64,000 nt of DNA. Origin: Clostridium sulfidigenes. Its GTDB lineage: Bacteria; Bacillota; Clostridia; Clostridiales; Clostridiaceae. Shown piece after piece: positions 1-7,932 of the stretch. Where the stretch lies: the NCBI RefSeq assembly GCF_000732635.1, contig NZ_JPMD01000015.1, forward strand, positions 62,001-126,000. The letters are read 5' to 3'. Below the pieces are notes generated by a model that saw nothing but the letters and a program-made list of their open reading frames with translations, had not been told where the DNA came from and did not search any database. A program made the position numbers and the translations under genes. How positions within the stretch are numbered: the first letter of the stretch is position 1; every line of letters begins with the position of its first letter.

Positions 1-1
1 T

Positions 2-109
2 GCTTTACCATGTGATATTAATGAGCACAATAAACAGATATTTTTATATGAAATCCATAACAGATTTAGAAAAGTATCTTTAATTATGAAGGTTTTTAAT
101 ATAAAATAG
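2..109 (+). CDS. C-terminal end of an unidentified protein (cut by window edge)
   Basis: An open frame enters from the left edge and ends at TAG after 35 codons. The visible tail is rich in Lys, Asn and Ile and has one Cys. It fits the codon use of the neighbours, but nothing in it identifies a family. The next gene starts 26 bases downstream with its own ribosome binding site. It could also be chance coding in an intergenic stretch. Confidence 0.35.
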   Translation, partial: ALPCDINEHNKQIFLYEIHNRFRKVSLIMKVFNIK

Positions 110-135
110 TAATAAATACTTCAAGGAGGTTACGT

Positions 136-618
136 ATGAAGAGAGAAGATTATATTTCTTGGAATGATTATTTTATGAGTATTTCTTTGTTATCAGGAAT
201 GAGAAGTAAGGATCCATCAACACAGGTTGGAGCTTGTATAGTTGATTGCAACAATAGGATAGTTTCTATTGGATATAATGGATTTATTAATGGATGTAGT
301 GATGAAGATTTTCCTTGGAGTAGAGATGGAGAATTTTTAGAAACTAAGTATCCTTATGTAGTGCATGCTGAGCAAAATGCTATTTTAAATGCTAGAGGTA
401 AGTCTTTAGAAGGCTGTAGACTATATGTAAATTTGTTCCCTTGCCATGAATGTGCTAGAAATATCATTCAATCAGGCATAAAGGAAGTTTATTATCTTAG
501 TGATAAGTATGCTGAAACAGATTCTATAAAAGCCTCTAAATATATGTTTGAAAAGGCTAATGTGAAATTAACTCAATTAACTCCAAGTGTAGACAAGATA
601 GAGATAAAATTAAAATAG
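136..618 (+). CDS. dCMP deaminase (ComEB-type cytidine/deoxycytidylate deaminase)
   Basis: Zinc-dependent cytosolic deaminase expected to convert dCMP to dUMP, feeding dTMP synthesis. The 160-residue length is normal for the family. The zinc site is visible: HAE at residues 77-79 (His ligand and catalytic Glu) and PCxxC at 102-106 (two Cys ligands). An early stretch of Asp, Pro, Ser, Thr, Gln and Val (residues 26-31) is typical of the family. An AAGGAGGT ribosome binding site lies just upstream of the ATG. It is followed by a hairpin terminator, so it is probably the last or only gene of its unit. Family assignment is firm; dCMP rather than cytidine as substrate is inferred from length and motif context. 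Confidence 0.93.
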   Translation: MKREDYISWNDYFMSISLLSGMRSKDPSTQVGACIVDCNNRIVSIGYNGFINGCSDEDFPWSRDGEFLETKYPYVVHAEQNAILNARGKSLEGCRLYVNLFPCHECARNIIQSGIKEVYYLSDKYAETDSIKASKYMFEKANVKLTQLTPSVDKIEIKLK

Positions 619-637
619 ACCTATTAAATTAGAGCTA

Positions 638-680
638 AAAGGATTGTCTCATATTTTTAGATTGAGATAATCTTTTTTTT
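638..680 (+). terminator. Intrinsic terminator after the dCMP deaminase gene
   Basis: Arms AAAGGATTGTCTCA (638-651) and TGAGATAATCTTT (663-675) pair with one G-T and are followed by a run of T. Confidence 0.85.
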
Positions 681-813
681 ATTTATGAGCAATATCAACT
701 GAATTTTAGAATGAATTAAAGTCCTATTTTAAGATTGGTTGAACGTATACCTAAGAGGTTAAGTATAATAAATAATTATATTTAAAGACAGAATTTGTTA
801 AGGAGTAGGTTAA

Positions 814-2118
814 ATGAAAACTAAAGATATGACGAGAGATGCTATAGTAATTGGTTTTGCTTTATTTGCTATGTTTTTTGGAGCAGGAAATCTTATATTT
901 CCAACATTTTTAGGATTAGAATCAGGGATAAGTTGGAGTAGTGGATTGTTTGGATTTGTTTTAGCTGATGTGGGTTTAGCTATACTATCAATTATAGCTG
1001 CAGCTAAATGCAATGGAGATGTAAGCGAAATTTTTGGGAAGGTAGGTAAAAAATTATCAATAATTTTGGGTGCTGTTATAATGGTATGCTTAGGACCACT
1101 TTTAGCCATACCGAGGACAGCAGCAACAACCTATGAAATGGGTATTGTACCAATATTCAAAGGATTTAGCCCAGTAGTATTTTCAATAATATTTTTTGCT
1201 ATAACATTGGTTTTATCTATAAAACCATCTAGAGTAATTGATATAATAGGTCAGTTTTTAACCCCAATGCTTCTCATAACTCTACTATTACTCATATTAG
1301 TTGGAATAATAAATCCAATTGATTCTATCAGTATAGCGCCAAGAGTAGAAAGTATATTTGCAGAAGGAGTAATCCAAGGTTATCAAACCATGGATGCATT
1401 AGGAGCTATAGCATTATCTACTGTTGTAATAACAACATTAAGTAATAAAGGATATAAAGGAATAAAGGAAAAAATAAAATTAACCTTAAAAGCATCTATT
1501 GTTGCCTCAATAGGACTAGTTTTAGTCTATGGTGGGTTGACTTATTTAGGAGCTACCATTTCAAATCAATATGCAAACATACCATTAGGAGAAATATCTC
1601 AAACTGCATTAATAGTACATATAACAGATATATTACTTGGAAAACCAGGAAAGATATTATTAGCAATAATAATAGGTCTTGCATGTCTTACAACAGCAAT
1701 AGGACTTACGTCTGCAACAGCCCAGTATTTTAGTAAAGTATCAAAGGGAAAATGGAAATATAGAGATATAGTTATATTCGTATGCGTGTTTAGTAGTATA
1801 GTAGCTAATTTTGGAGTAAGTACTATAATAAAATTTTCAGCACCAATATTAAGTGTTATCTATCCTCCAACAGTTACATTAGTAATATTAACATTATTTA
1901 AAGAAAAAATTAAGAACAATTATGTGTTTATTTTTTCAACATATACAGCTTTATTTATAAGTGTATTAACGGTTTTAAACAATATGGGAATAGGAAGTTC
2001 AATAGGAGTACCAATAGTGACTGAACTTCCATTTGCGAATTTAGGTTTTAACTGGATAGTTCCAGTTATAGTGGCAGGTATAATGGGGAATTTTATTAAA
2101 ACAAACACAAAAATATAA
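814..2118 (+). CDS. brnQ: Branched-chain amino acid carrier BrnQ (LIVCS family)
   Basis: Integral membrane symporter of the LIVCS family that takes up Leu, Ile and Val with a cation. The 434-residue length matches the family. The signature FFGAGNLIFP is at residues 21-30 in the first membrane segment, and about twelve hydrophobic segments follow. An AAGGAG ribosome binding site stands before the ATG. The gene is alone in its unit: a terminator lies upstream and the nitroreductase starts 167 bases downstream. I looked for a T-box leader in the 130-base upstream gap and found none of its conserved elements. Confidence 0.93.
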   Translation: MKTKDMTRDAIVIGFALFAMFFGAGNLIFPTFLGLESGISWSSGLFGFVLADVGLAILSIIAAAKCNGDVSEIFGKVGKKLSIILGAVIMVCLGPLLAIPRTAATTYEMGIVPIFKGFSPVVFSIIFFAITLVLSIKPSRVIDIIGQFLTPMLLITLLLLILVGIINPIDSISIAPRVESIFAEGVIQGYQTMDALGAIALSTVVITTLSNKGYKGIKEKIKLTLKASIVASIGLVLVYGGLTYLGATISNQYANIPLGEISQTALIVHITDILLGKPGKILLAIIIGLACLTTAIGLTSATAQYFSKVSKGKWKYRDIVIFVCVFSSIVANFGVSTIIKFSAPILSVIYPPTVTLVILTLFKEKIKNNYVFIFSTYTALFISVLTVLNNMGIGSSIGVPIVTELPFANLGFNWIVPVIVAGIMGNFIKTNTKI

Positions 2119-2285
2119 TATTTAAATCATATTTCATATTACAAAGATATACAAGGCAATCAATAAGTGTTATGGATGATTTATATAATTGTAGCAAACA
2201 TGTTATAATAGATACATGTAAATGCGTATTTTAAAGATAGAATACCTACATAATTTAATATGAAAATTAGTTTGGAGGTAGAGTT

Positions 2286-2825
2286 ATGATTAAAGCAATT
2301 GAAGAGCGTAGAAGCATAAGAAGATATATGGATAAACAAGTGGAAGATGAGAAGTTATTACAAATTCTTCATAGTGCAAGACTAGCACCATCAGGTAGTA
2401 ATACACAACCATGGCAAATCATTGTGGTTAAGGAGCAGAGAAATAGAGAAAAAATTGCAGCTGCTGCCTATAATCAAAAGTGGATGGTTAGTGCACCTGT
2501 CCACCTTGTGTGTGTTGCAGATATAAAATCAAGGTTACCTAAGTGTGATGACCTTTATATTGATGAATATAGTAAGGAATTTGAAGTTAAGCAAATTATT
2601 AGAGATACATCTATTGCCATTGAACATATGGCACTTGTGGCAACAGATTTAGGGTTGGGAACTTGTTGGATTGCTTGGTTTGAACAGAAGGACTTTAGAC
2701 CAGTTTTAAATATTCCTGATGATAAGTATGTGGTTGCAGTATTAACTTTAGGTTATCCAGATGAAGCACCAAGTCCTCGTCCAAGAAAGAATTTAGAAGA
2801 AATAGTTCATTATGAGAAGTGGTAA
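2286..2825 (+). CDS. Nitroreductase family protein
   Basis: FMN-dependent NAD(P)H oxidoreductase of the nitroreductase fold, expected to be a cytosolic homodimer reducing nitro-aromatics, quinones or similar electrophiles. The family start RRSIRRY (residues 8-14) and PSGSNTQPW (35-43), which contribute to FMN binding, are clear, as is the glycine-rich GLGTCW segment near residue 123. The length of 179 residues is normal. GGAGGT precedes the ATG by a few bases. The MazG-like gene starts 6 bases after the stop, so the two are probably co-transcribed. The physiological substrate cannot be told from the sequence. Confidence 0.93.
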   Translation: MIKAIEERRSIRRYMDKQVEDEKLLQILHSARLAPSGSNTQPWQIIVVKEQRNREKIAAAAYNQKWMVSAPVHLVCVADIKSRLPKCDDLYIDEYSKEFEVKQIIRDTSIAIEHMALVATDLGLGTCWIAWFEQKDFRPVLNIPDDKYVVAVLTLGYPDEAPSPRPRKNLEEIVHYEKW

Positions 2826-2831
2826 TAGATA

Positions 2832-3140
2832 ATGAAAGTATATAATAAATTAGTAAGAGATAAGATTCCACAGGTGATAGCTGAAGATGGAAATCAGTGT
2901 GATGTAGAAATTGCATCTAAAGAGGACATGATTTCTTTATTAGAAGATAAGCTAAAAGAAGAGGTAAATGAATATCTAAAGGATAAAAATTTAGAGGAGC
3001 TAGCGGATATTATGGAAGTGCTGTTTGGGCTAGCTCATAATTTAGGATATTCTGAAGAGGAATTAGTGGAGAAAAGAAATTGGAAGCTAAAGCAGCGTGG
3101 GGGATTTAAGAAAGGAATTGTTCTTAAGTCTGTTAAGTAA
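2832..3140 (+). CDS. MazG-like nucleoside triphosphate pyrophosphohydrolase
   Basis: Small all-alpha NTP pyrophosphatase of the MazG/HisE superfamily (102 residues), likely a house-cleaning enzyme that hydrolyses abnormal (d)NTPs to monophosphates. The opening YNKLVRDKIP is characteristic of the phosphoribosyl-ATP pyrophosphohydrolase-like branch. The metal-binding pattern EExxE (about residues 42-46) followed by ExxAD (about 55-60) is present. It starts 6 bases after the nitroreductase stop and so belongs to that unit. It is far from any his operon, so a role in histidine synthesis is unlikely. Confidence 0.88.
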   Translation: MKVYNKLVRDKIPQVIAEDGNQCDVEIASKEDMISLLEDKLKEEVNEYLKDKNLEELADIMEVLFGLAHNLGYSEEELVEKRNWKLKQRGGFKKGIVLKSVK

Positions 3141-3246
3141 AAATATTAGCTATATTTTAGTCAGTATGATTAAAATTATAGAGCGTAATGTTATAAAAAG
3201 TTTTTATTTGGTTTCTAGTAATGAGGCAAAAGATAAGGAGATACTG

Positions 3247-4284
3247 ATGATAAGAGAATTATTTGAAGATATATATCAAATAGAGGTAGAACTTCCGGAT
3301 AATCCTTTAAGGGCACTAAATGCCTATTTAATTAAGGGTAATGAAAGAAATCTACTTGTGGATACAGGCTTTCGCAAGGTTAAATCTTTAGAAAGCTTAA
3401 GACAAAGTTTAAAAGAATTGAATGTGAATATGGACAATACGGATATATTTTTAACTCATCTTCATGATGACCATACAGGTCTTGTACCATTTCTTTTAAA
3501 TTCTAATAATAAGGCTTATATTCATCCAAGAGAAAGTGAAGAGATATATAATTTAAGAAAAGTAACTTATATGGAAGAAATTAATATATTTAATGAAGCA
3601 ATGGGATTTCCTAAGGGCAAGGCGGTATCGGCACTAAAAGCTCTAAGAGATCAAGAAGGTTTTGAAGAAAGTTTTACTGAGCCAACCTATACAGATATTA
3701 AGGATGGGGAAACATTAAAGATAGGAAAGTATGAGTTTAAATGCATCTTGACTCCAGGGCACACACCAGCTCATTGCTGCTTATACGAAGAGAACCATAG
3801 GATTTTAATTGGTGGAGATTTAATATTAGCAAAGATAACTCCAAATATAGCCTATAACCTTGAGCAATGGATGGAAAACCCTTTACAGGAATACTTTGAT
3901 AGCTTAGATAGAGTTGCATCTCTACCTATAGACGTGACACTGTCTTCTCATAGAGCTATTATAAGGAATACTAAAAAGAGAATAAGAGAACTCAAGGACC
4001 ATTATGATCTCAGGTTAGAGGAAATCATGGATATTTTGGCTAATGGAGAAAAACTTTCGCCTTATGAAATTGCAGGAAGAATGCACTGGAGTATAACAAT
4101 TAAAAACTGGGAAGACTTCCCAGTAACTCAAAGATTCTTTGCGTTAGGGGAGTGTATGTCCCACTTAGTCTATCTTGAAAAGCTTGAAATGATAAATAAG
4201 TTATATAAAGACGGAAAGATTTATTATGTTATATCAAATAAAGGATTAGTGTGGGCAATAGTTAAGTACATTAAAGAAAGTTAA
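3247..4284 (+). CDS. MBL-fold metallo-hydrolase
   Basis: Metallo-beta-lactamase-fold hydrolase with a two-metal site. HLHDDH (residues 71-76) is the HxHxDH motif; a second His lies in TPGHTPAH and the bridging Asp in GGD. The last about 100 residues form a helical domain common in YflN/RNase-like MBL proteins of Firmicutes. I chose ATG 3247 (345 residues) because AAGGAG lies six bases upstream and the fold begins just after it. The longer open frame from 3097 overlaps the previous gene and has no ribosome binding site. The substrate is unknown; a glyoxalase II, thioesterase or lactonase-like activity are all possible. Confidence 0.88.
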   Translation: MIRELFEDIYQIEVELPDNPLRALNAYLIKGNERNLLVDTGFRKVKSLESLRQSLKELNVNMDNTDIFLTHLHDDHTGLVPFLLNSNNKAYIHPRESEEIYNLRKVTYMEEINIFNEAMGFPKGKAVSALKALRDQEGFEESFTEPTYTDIKDGETLKIGKYEFKCILTPGHTPAHCCLYEENHRILIGGDLILAKITPNIAYNLEQWMENPLQEYFDSLDRVASLPIDVTLSSHRAIIRNTKKRIRELKDHYDLRLEEIMDILANGEKLSPYEIAGRMHWSITIKNWEDFPVTQRFFALGECMSHLVYLEKLEMINKLYKDGKIYYVISNKGLVWAIVKYIKES

Positions 4285-4308
4285 AACAGTGAGTTTAAAA
4301 ATAAATAT

Positions 4309-4352
4309 AAAGGATGTTTAGAAATAAGGTTATTTCAAAACATCCTTTTAAG
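4309..4352. terminator. Bidirectional terminator between MBL hydrolase and zinc-ribbon gene
   Basis: Arms AAAGGATGTTT (4309-4319) and AAACATCCTTT (4338-4348) pair perfectly, with a second inner stem GAAATA/TATTTC. A-rich on the left and T-rich on the right, it can serve both converging genes. Confidence 0.8.
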
Positions 4353-4360
4353 TTCTAAAA

Positions 4361-4525
4361 TTATTGAGCTACTGTTGATGAACAGATTTTACAGATGTTT
4401 ATAGTTTTTCCGTCTTCACATTTCTTAGTCCAAACCAATTTTACTCTTTTTCTACCGCATAGAGGGCATGTACCTCTCCAACCTACTATTTTCTTAATAA
4501 CTTTACCTCTTCTTTGCTTACCCAT
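4361..4525 (-). CDS. 54-residue zinc-ribbon protein
   Basis: Short basic protein read on the minus strand; a longer plus-strand open frame over the same bases is its shadow. Residues 1-18 are basic. Then come CPLC (Cys20, Cys23), an extra Cys36, and CKIC (Cys45, Cys48), a CxxC-x21-CxxC zinc ribbon. The complement of a GGAGCG ribosome binding site lies at about 4534-4540. The basic N-terminus followed by a four-Cys ribbon recalls small nucleic-acid-binding ribbon proteins such as Elf1, but at this length the similarity may be convergent. It is alone on this strand and shares a terminator with the MBL gene. I infer a role in transcription or ribosome contact; the function is not known. Confidence 0.72.
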   Translation of the reverse strand: MGKQRRGKVIKKIVGWRGTCPLCGRKRVKLVWTKKCEDGKTINICKICSSTVAQ

Positions 4526-5015
4526 TTTTTCATCGCTCCTTTCTTTAAAAATATATTTTTATAAAGGCAGAGTTATGACTAAAAAGTTAAGATAAGCTTA
4601 AATAAAAAAAGTAGTACCACAATTAAAGTAGTACTACTCTTATATATTTTTAGGGTATGTTGATTATCTATACATTTAGGTTATAAGATAAATGCTGGAA
4701 ATGGAAACGAAAACATAACCAGCATCCATCTCATAAGAGTTTAAAATTAAATGAAAATGTAAAACGTAAAATTTTAATGTAAGTAATATTATAGTTTTAT
4801 TTTAACATAAAACACTATAAATAAATTAATTAAATTAACTATTTACAATAAATTTCAAAAGTTGTTAAGTAATTATGAAAGATATTAATATAGTATGTAC
4901 ATAGAGTAAATAAATAGAAAAGTAGTATAGCGTATTTTATTTTACAATACGGTTTATTATTTTACAAATGTTGTATATAATAAAGATATGAATATTAGAA
5001 AAGTTGGTGATCACA
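4526..5015. other. Intergenic region between zinc-ribbon gene and toxin-antitoxin pair
   Basis: About 490 bases with no convincing gene. It holds a weak hairpin at 4610-4638 (AGTAGTAC/GTACTACT), a seven-base-pair stem ATGCTGG/CCAGCAT near 4692-4726, a direct repeat ATTTTACAA at 4939-4947 and 4959-4967 (20 bases apart), and a TATAAT box at 4976-4981 in front of the toxin-antitoxin genes. Confidence 0.5.
4939..4981 (+). promoter_or_regulatory. Candidate promoter and operator of the MntA/HepT unit
   Basis: TATAAT lies at 4976-4981. The nonamer ATTTTACAA occurs twice just upstream, at 4939 and 4959, exactly two helical turns apart. That spacing suits a dimeric repressor. The -35 box is not clear. 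Autoregulation is inferred from how such pairs usually behave. Confidence 0.4.
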
Positions 5016-5435
5016 TTGTCAAACCAATTAATTAAAGAAGAAATCTTAAATAAGTTAAAATCAGAAGAATTTACTGGCTTTATAAAGAGATTTGACATTA
5101 TAAATATAGTTGTATTTGGAAGTGTTTTAACTGAAGAGTTTAATGAAGAATCAGATGTAGATATTGCAGTATTAGGAAAAGGTAGTTTCTCCTTAGATGA
5201 TATTTTAGAAATAGAGTTATTTTTAGAAAGGTTTTTAGAAAGAGAAATTGATGTAGTAGATTTAAAGAGTAAAACTTTAGATATATTTGTTAAGATAAGT
5301 ATTCTAAACTCTTGCGAAATTATATATTCAACTGATAATAAGGTCTTTGAAGAGTTTTGCGATGACGTGGAGTGGATATATAGAGAAAATGAAAATTTTA
5401 TTCATTTTAGAAAGGTTGATGTTTTGTATGAATGA
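5016..5435 (+). CDS. mntA: MNT-domain antitoxin (MntA, HepT-modifying nucleotidyltransferase)
   Basis: Minimal nucleotidyltransferase of the pol-beta superfamily. The motif GSX10DXD is exact: Gly35-Ser36, then Asp47 and Asp49. In characterised pairs MntA uses ATP to AMPylate a tyrosine of the HEPN toxin HepT and so silences it. I chose TTG 5016 (139 residues) because GGTGAT lies six bases before it; TTG 5004 and GTG 5007 are possible but poorly placed. The stop overlaps the toxin start by eight bases, so the two are translationally coupled. The active-site residues are intact. Confidence 0.9.
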   Translation: MSNQLIKEEILNKLKSEEFTGFIKRFDIINIVVFGSVLTEEFNEESDVDIAVLGKGSFSLDDILEIELFLERFLEREIDVVDLKSKTLDIFVKISILNSCEIIYSTDNKVFEEFCDDVEWIYRENENFIHFRKVDVLYE

Positions 5436-5847
5436 AGAAAGACTTATGAGGATAATTGAGGATTTAAAGGAATGTAGTAGTGATATAGAAGAATGTATAG
5501 AAATTATTAAAACTAGCAATGATAGATTACTCTTAAAGTTAGCAAAATCAAGTTTAAGGCAGTTATTTGTTAGTTTTCATACCATCCTTGAGGATTTATG
5601 CTCCATTATACTAAAGGAAATAAAAAGATTTAAGATAGGTATAAGCTTAAGTGATAGCTTAAAAATATTTAGAGAAGAGGGAATTTTAGATCAGGATACT
5701 TATGAATTCTTAGAAAAATCTAAGTTAATTAGAAATAGAATTGCTCATAGATACAAAGAACCAACTCATGAAGAACTTTTCAATCATATTGTGAAATATA
5801 AAAGTAAATTCAAAAAGATTATTAGAATAGCAGCTAGTTATTTATAA
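5428..5847 (+). CDS. hepT: HEPN-domain RNase toxin (HepT)
   Basis: All-helical HEPN toxin of 139 residues. The RX4HXY motif is complete: Arg102, His107 and Tyr109. In the HepT family Arg and His form the RNase site and the Tyr is the residue AMPylated by MntA. The start ATG 5428 lies inside the antitoxin gene (overlap ATGAATGA). An in-frame extension upstream to 5347 lies in antitoxin coding sequence and is not needed. All active residues are present, so the system looks functional. The target RNA is unknown; tRNA cleavage is reported for some members. Confidence 0.9.
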   Translation: MNEERLMRIIEDLKECSSDIEECIEIIKTSNDRLLLKLAKSSLRQLFVSFHTILEDLCSIILKEIKRFKIGISLSDSLKIFREEGILDQDTYEFLEKSKLIRNRIAHRYKEPTHEELFNHIVKYKSKFKKIIRIAASYL

Positions 5848-5939
5848 ATTATGAAAGAAGAAAAGAGCTTATTATGAAAAAATACAATCTACAAAAGCAA
5901 CTAAAATGTAAAATTCTATTTTAGAAAGGAGCACTTAAG

Positions 5940-6581
5940 ATGGATAACAATACTTTATGGTATATGGAGAAGAGAATTGATAGAACTATAAAAAATCTGA
6001 ACAGAAGAAACATGGATGGATTATTTGTTAAAGATAAAAATGAGCTAATAACGCTTTTAAAGAAGCTAATAGATGATAATTCCACAGTAGGAGTAGGAGA
6101 CTCTATGACACTTTTTGAAACAGGAGTTATAGATTTTCTACGCAAAGGTGATTATGTATTTTTGGACAAGTATAGAGATGGAATAACTAGTGAAGAGAAA
6201 AAGGAAATTTATTTAAAAAATTTTTCTGCAAATACATTCATGTGTAGCACTAATGCATTAACTGAGGATGGGGAACTATATAATATTGATGGTAATGGAA
6301 GTAGGGTTGCACCCATGCTTTATGGTCCAAAGCAAGTTATTCTAGTAGCTGGAATAAATAAGATTGTAAAGGATATAGAGGAGGCAGAAAAGAGAGTTAG
6401 AAATTATGCTGCTCCTATTGATGCCAGGAGGTTAAATAAAGATACTCCATGCACCACCTTAGGTTATTGTGTAGATTGTAAAAGTACCAACAGAATATGT
6501 AATGATTTCACAATTATAAGAGGTCAGTTTATTAAAAATAGAATAAAAGTAATTATTGTGGGAGAACAACTAGGTTATTGA
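5940..6581 (+). CDS. LUD-domain (LutC/DUF162-like) protein with four-Cys C-terminal motif
   Basis: LUD-domain protein of 213 residues, annotated in related genomes as a lactate utilisation protein. Glycine-rich strands VGVGDS (residues 50-55) and GNGSRVAPMLYGP (118-130) belong to the LUD fold. The C-terminal part carries C-x5-C-x2-C-x6-C (Cys171, 177, 180, 187), which could bind zinc or an Fe-S cluster. No LutA or LutB gene is nearby, so it acts outside the classical lactate oxidase complex. A paralogue at 46110 keeps the same Cys spacing. GAAAGGAG precedes the ATG, and a terminator follows. Confidence 0.85.
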   Translation: MDNNTLWYMEKRIDRTIKNLNRRNMDGLFVKDKNELITLLKKLIDDNSTVGVGDSMTLFETGVIDFLRKGDYVFLDKYRDGITSEEKKEIYLKNFSANTFMCSTNALTEDGELYNIDGNGSRVAPMLYGPKQVILVAGINKIVKDIEEAEKRVRNYAAPIDARRLNKDTPCTTLGYCVDCKSTNRICNDFTIIRGQFIKNRIKVIIVGEQLGY

Positions 6582-6617
6582 TAATCTGTATAGTGTTTAA
6601 AACTATAATTATAGTAC

Positions 6618-6652
6618 AAAAAAATAGCTTAATTAAATAGGCTATTTTTTAT
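6618..6652 (+). terminator. Intrinsic terminator after the first LUD gene
   Basis: AAAAAATAGC and GCTATTTTTT form a perfect stem with a 12-base loop. It is A-rich before and T-rich after, so it may work in both directions. Confidence 0.85.
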
Positions 6653-6709
6653 ATGTGTAGAAGTCACATATAGTACTTAGATATTCTCTTTAAATAGGTA
6701 CAGTTTTTA

Positions 6710-6738
6710 TTGACAAAAATACTACCATGCAATACAAT
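6710..6738 (+). promoter_or_regulatory. SigA-type promoter of the membrane protein/PadR unit
   Basis: TTGACA at 6710-6715, a 17-base spacer, and TACAAT at 6733-6738: five or six matches to each consensus box. This is the clearest housekeeping promoter in the window. Confidence 0.8.
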
Positions 6739-6758
6739 ATAGAAAAGGACTATTATGT

Positions 6759-6778
6759 ATTACAATATACCTTGTAAT
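6759..6778 (+). promoter_or_regulatory. Candidate PadR operator
   Basis: ATTACAA (6759-6765) and TTGTAAT (6772-6778) form a perfect inverted repeat with a six-base spacer, about 20 bases downstream of the -10 box. A related half-site AATACAATAT overlaps the -10 box. A PadR repressor encoded in the same unit is the natural candidate to bind here. Confidence 0.55.
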
Positions 6779-6814
6779 GAATGGTACTGAGAATAAGTTT
6801 TGGAGGGGTAGTTT

Positions 6815-7495
6815 ATGAAAACAAAACAGTATATAAAAGAGGTTAATAAGTTTATTAATAAACTAAGTAAAGAAAATGAGGAAAAGTTTGAAAATATATT
6901 ATTTAAAATACGGTTTTCAAATATTAATGATCATGATGCTGAAGAGTTTATACACCATTGTCTAGATTTATTTTTACAAGCTGAGGAAAGAGAAATTGAC
7001 GTAGAAGAAGTACTAGGAAATAGTGATATAAATTCCTTTTGTGATGAGTTTATATCAGAAACAATAGAAGGGTACTCTATACTGGAAAAAGTATACTGGA
7101 AGATTTCTAAACTACCTATAATACTAATTATTTTTACAGGCGTATTTGAAATGTTTGTTGGACAATTAATTGAAGGCTGGGTAAATAAAACAACACTATT
7201 TACAGTTTCAGTTACAGTTTCAATGTTAGTGAATACATTACTTGTAATTATCTTATCCAATTATTTATTATCTAAAATACAATATATGTATAATGTTTTT
7301 AATGGAGAGGATAAAAAGAAAGATAGAAAGATAACATTTTTATTATGGATAGGCTTTTGCATTATAACAGCTATATTTGTATTAACTAAATTATTTTTGA
7401 CAAAGGTACTTTTTGAAGTAAACTATTTAATATTCATGGGCATACTTATAACTATTTATTTGATACAGTATTTCTTTGAAAATAAAAATCAATAG
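6815..7495 (+). CDS. Membrane protein with N-terminal helical domain, co-transcribed with PadR
   Basis: The first about 90 residues are charged and probably helical and cytosolic. They are followed by four membrane segments (roughly 97-117, 122-147, 168-189 and 196-218), the last ending near the C-terminus. This layout resembles the DUF1129/DUF1700-type membrane proteins commonly paired with PadR regulators, but I cannot assign the exact family. GGAGGGG precedes the ATG. The PadR gene starts 12 bases after the stop. Here the membrane protein comes first, the reverse of the usual order. Confidence 0.75.
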   Translation: MKTKQYIKEVNKFINKLSKENEEKFENILFKIRFSNINDHDAEEFIHHCLDLFLQAEEREIDVEEVLGNSDINSFCDEFISETIEGYSILEKVYWKISKLPIILIIFTGVFEMFVGQLIEGWVNKTTLFTVSVTVSMLVNTLLVIILSNYLLSKIQYMYNVFNGEDKKKDRKITFLLWIGFCIITAIFVLTKLFLTKVLFEVNYLIFMGILITIYLIQYFFENKNQ

Positions 7496-7507
7496 AAGGA
7501 GGAAACC

Positions 7508-7840
7508 ATGAATAATAAATCACAGTTATTAAAGGGAAGTTTAGAGGGCTGTGTTCTTAAAATTATAGACTTAAAAGATGAGATTTATGGATATGATATT
7601 GCTAGAATACTAAAGGATAATGGTTTTACTGATATTTCTGAAGGAACATTATATCCACTATATACACGCCTACAAAAGAATGGTTTTATATCGTCAAAAA
7701 TGAAGGAGTCTCCACTTGGCCCTGCTAGGAAATATTATAGTTTAACAGATAAAGGCCGTGAAGAACTAAAGGATTTTGTGGATACTTGGGAATATATGAG
7801 TAAAAATATAAATGATATAATTAAAGGGAATATTCAGTAA
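7508..7840 (+). CDS. PadR-family transcriptional regulator
   Basis: Winged-helix regulator of 110 residues. The core reads from LKGSLEGCVLKII through YGYDIARIL and EGTLYPLYTRLQKNGFI, the PadR recognition-helix and wing region, ending in a short C-terminal helix. It belongs to the short PadR type (subfamily 2). AGAAGGAGG precedes the start. It probably represses its own operon through the inverted repeat downstream of the promoter and senses a ligand or envelope condition linked to the membrane protein. Confidence 0.92.
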   Translation: MNNKSQLLKGSLEGCVLKIIDLKDEIYGYDIARILKDNGFTDISEGTLYPLYTRLQKNGFISSKMKESPLGPARKYYSLTDKGREELKDFVDTWEYMSKNINDIIKGNIQ

Positions 7841-7932
7841 TATATTTCTTAATATTTAAATATATTCAATAATTTATATAACCATAAAATCCTTATATAT
7901 TAGTATACTTTGGAGGCGGTAATGTTAAACTA

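Noticed and set aside
681-813. T-box leader before brnQ
   Set aside because: The gap is only 130 bases and holds no specifier-loop or GGTGG-type antiterminator element.
3097-3246. N-terminal extension of the MBL hydrolase
   Set aside because: Overlaps the MazG-like gene, has no ribosome binding site, and the fold begins after ATG 3247.
4395-4595. 66-codon plus-strand open frame
   Set aside because: It is the complement of the zinc-ribbon gene, has no ribosome binding site, and its product is a low-complexity hydrophobic sequence.
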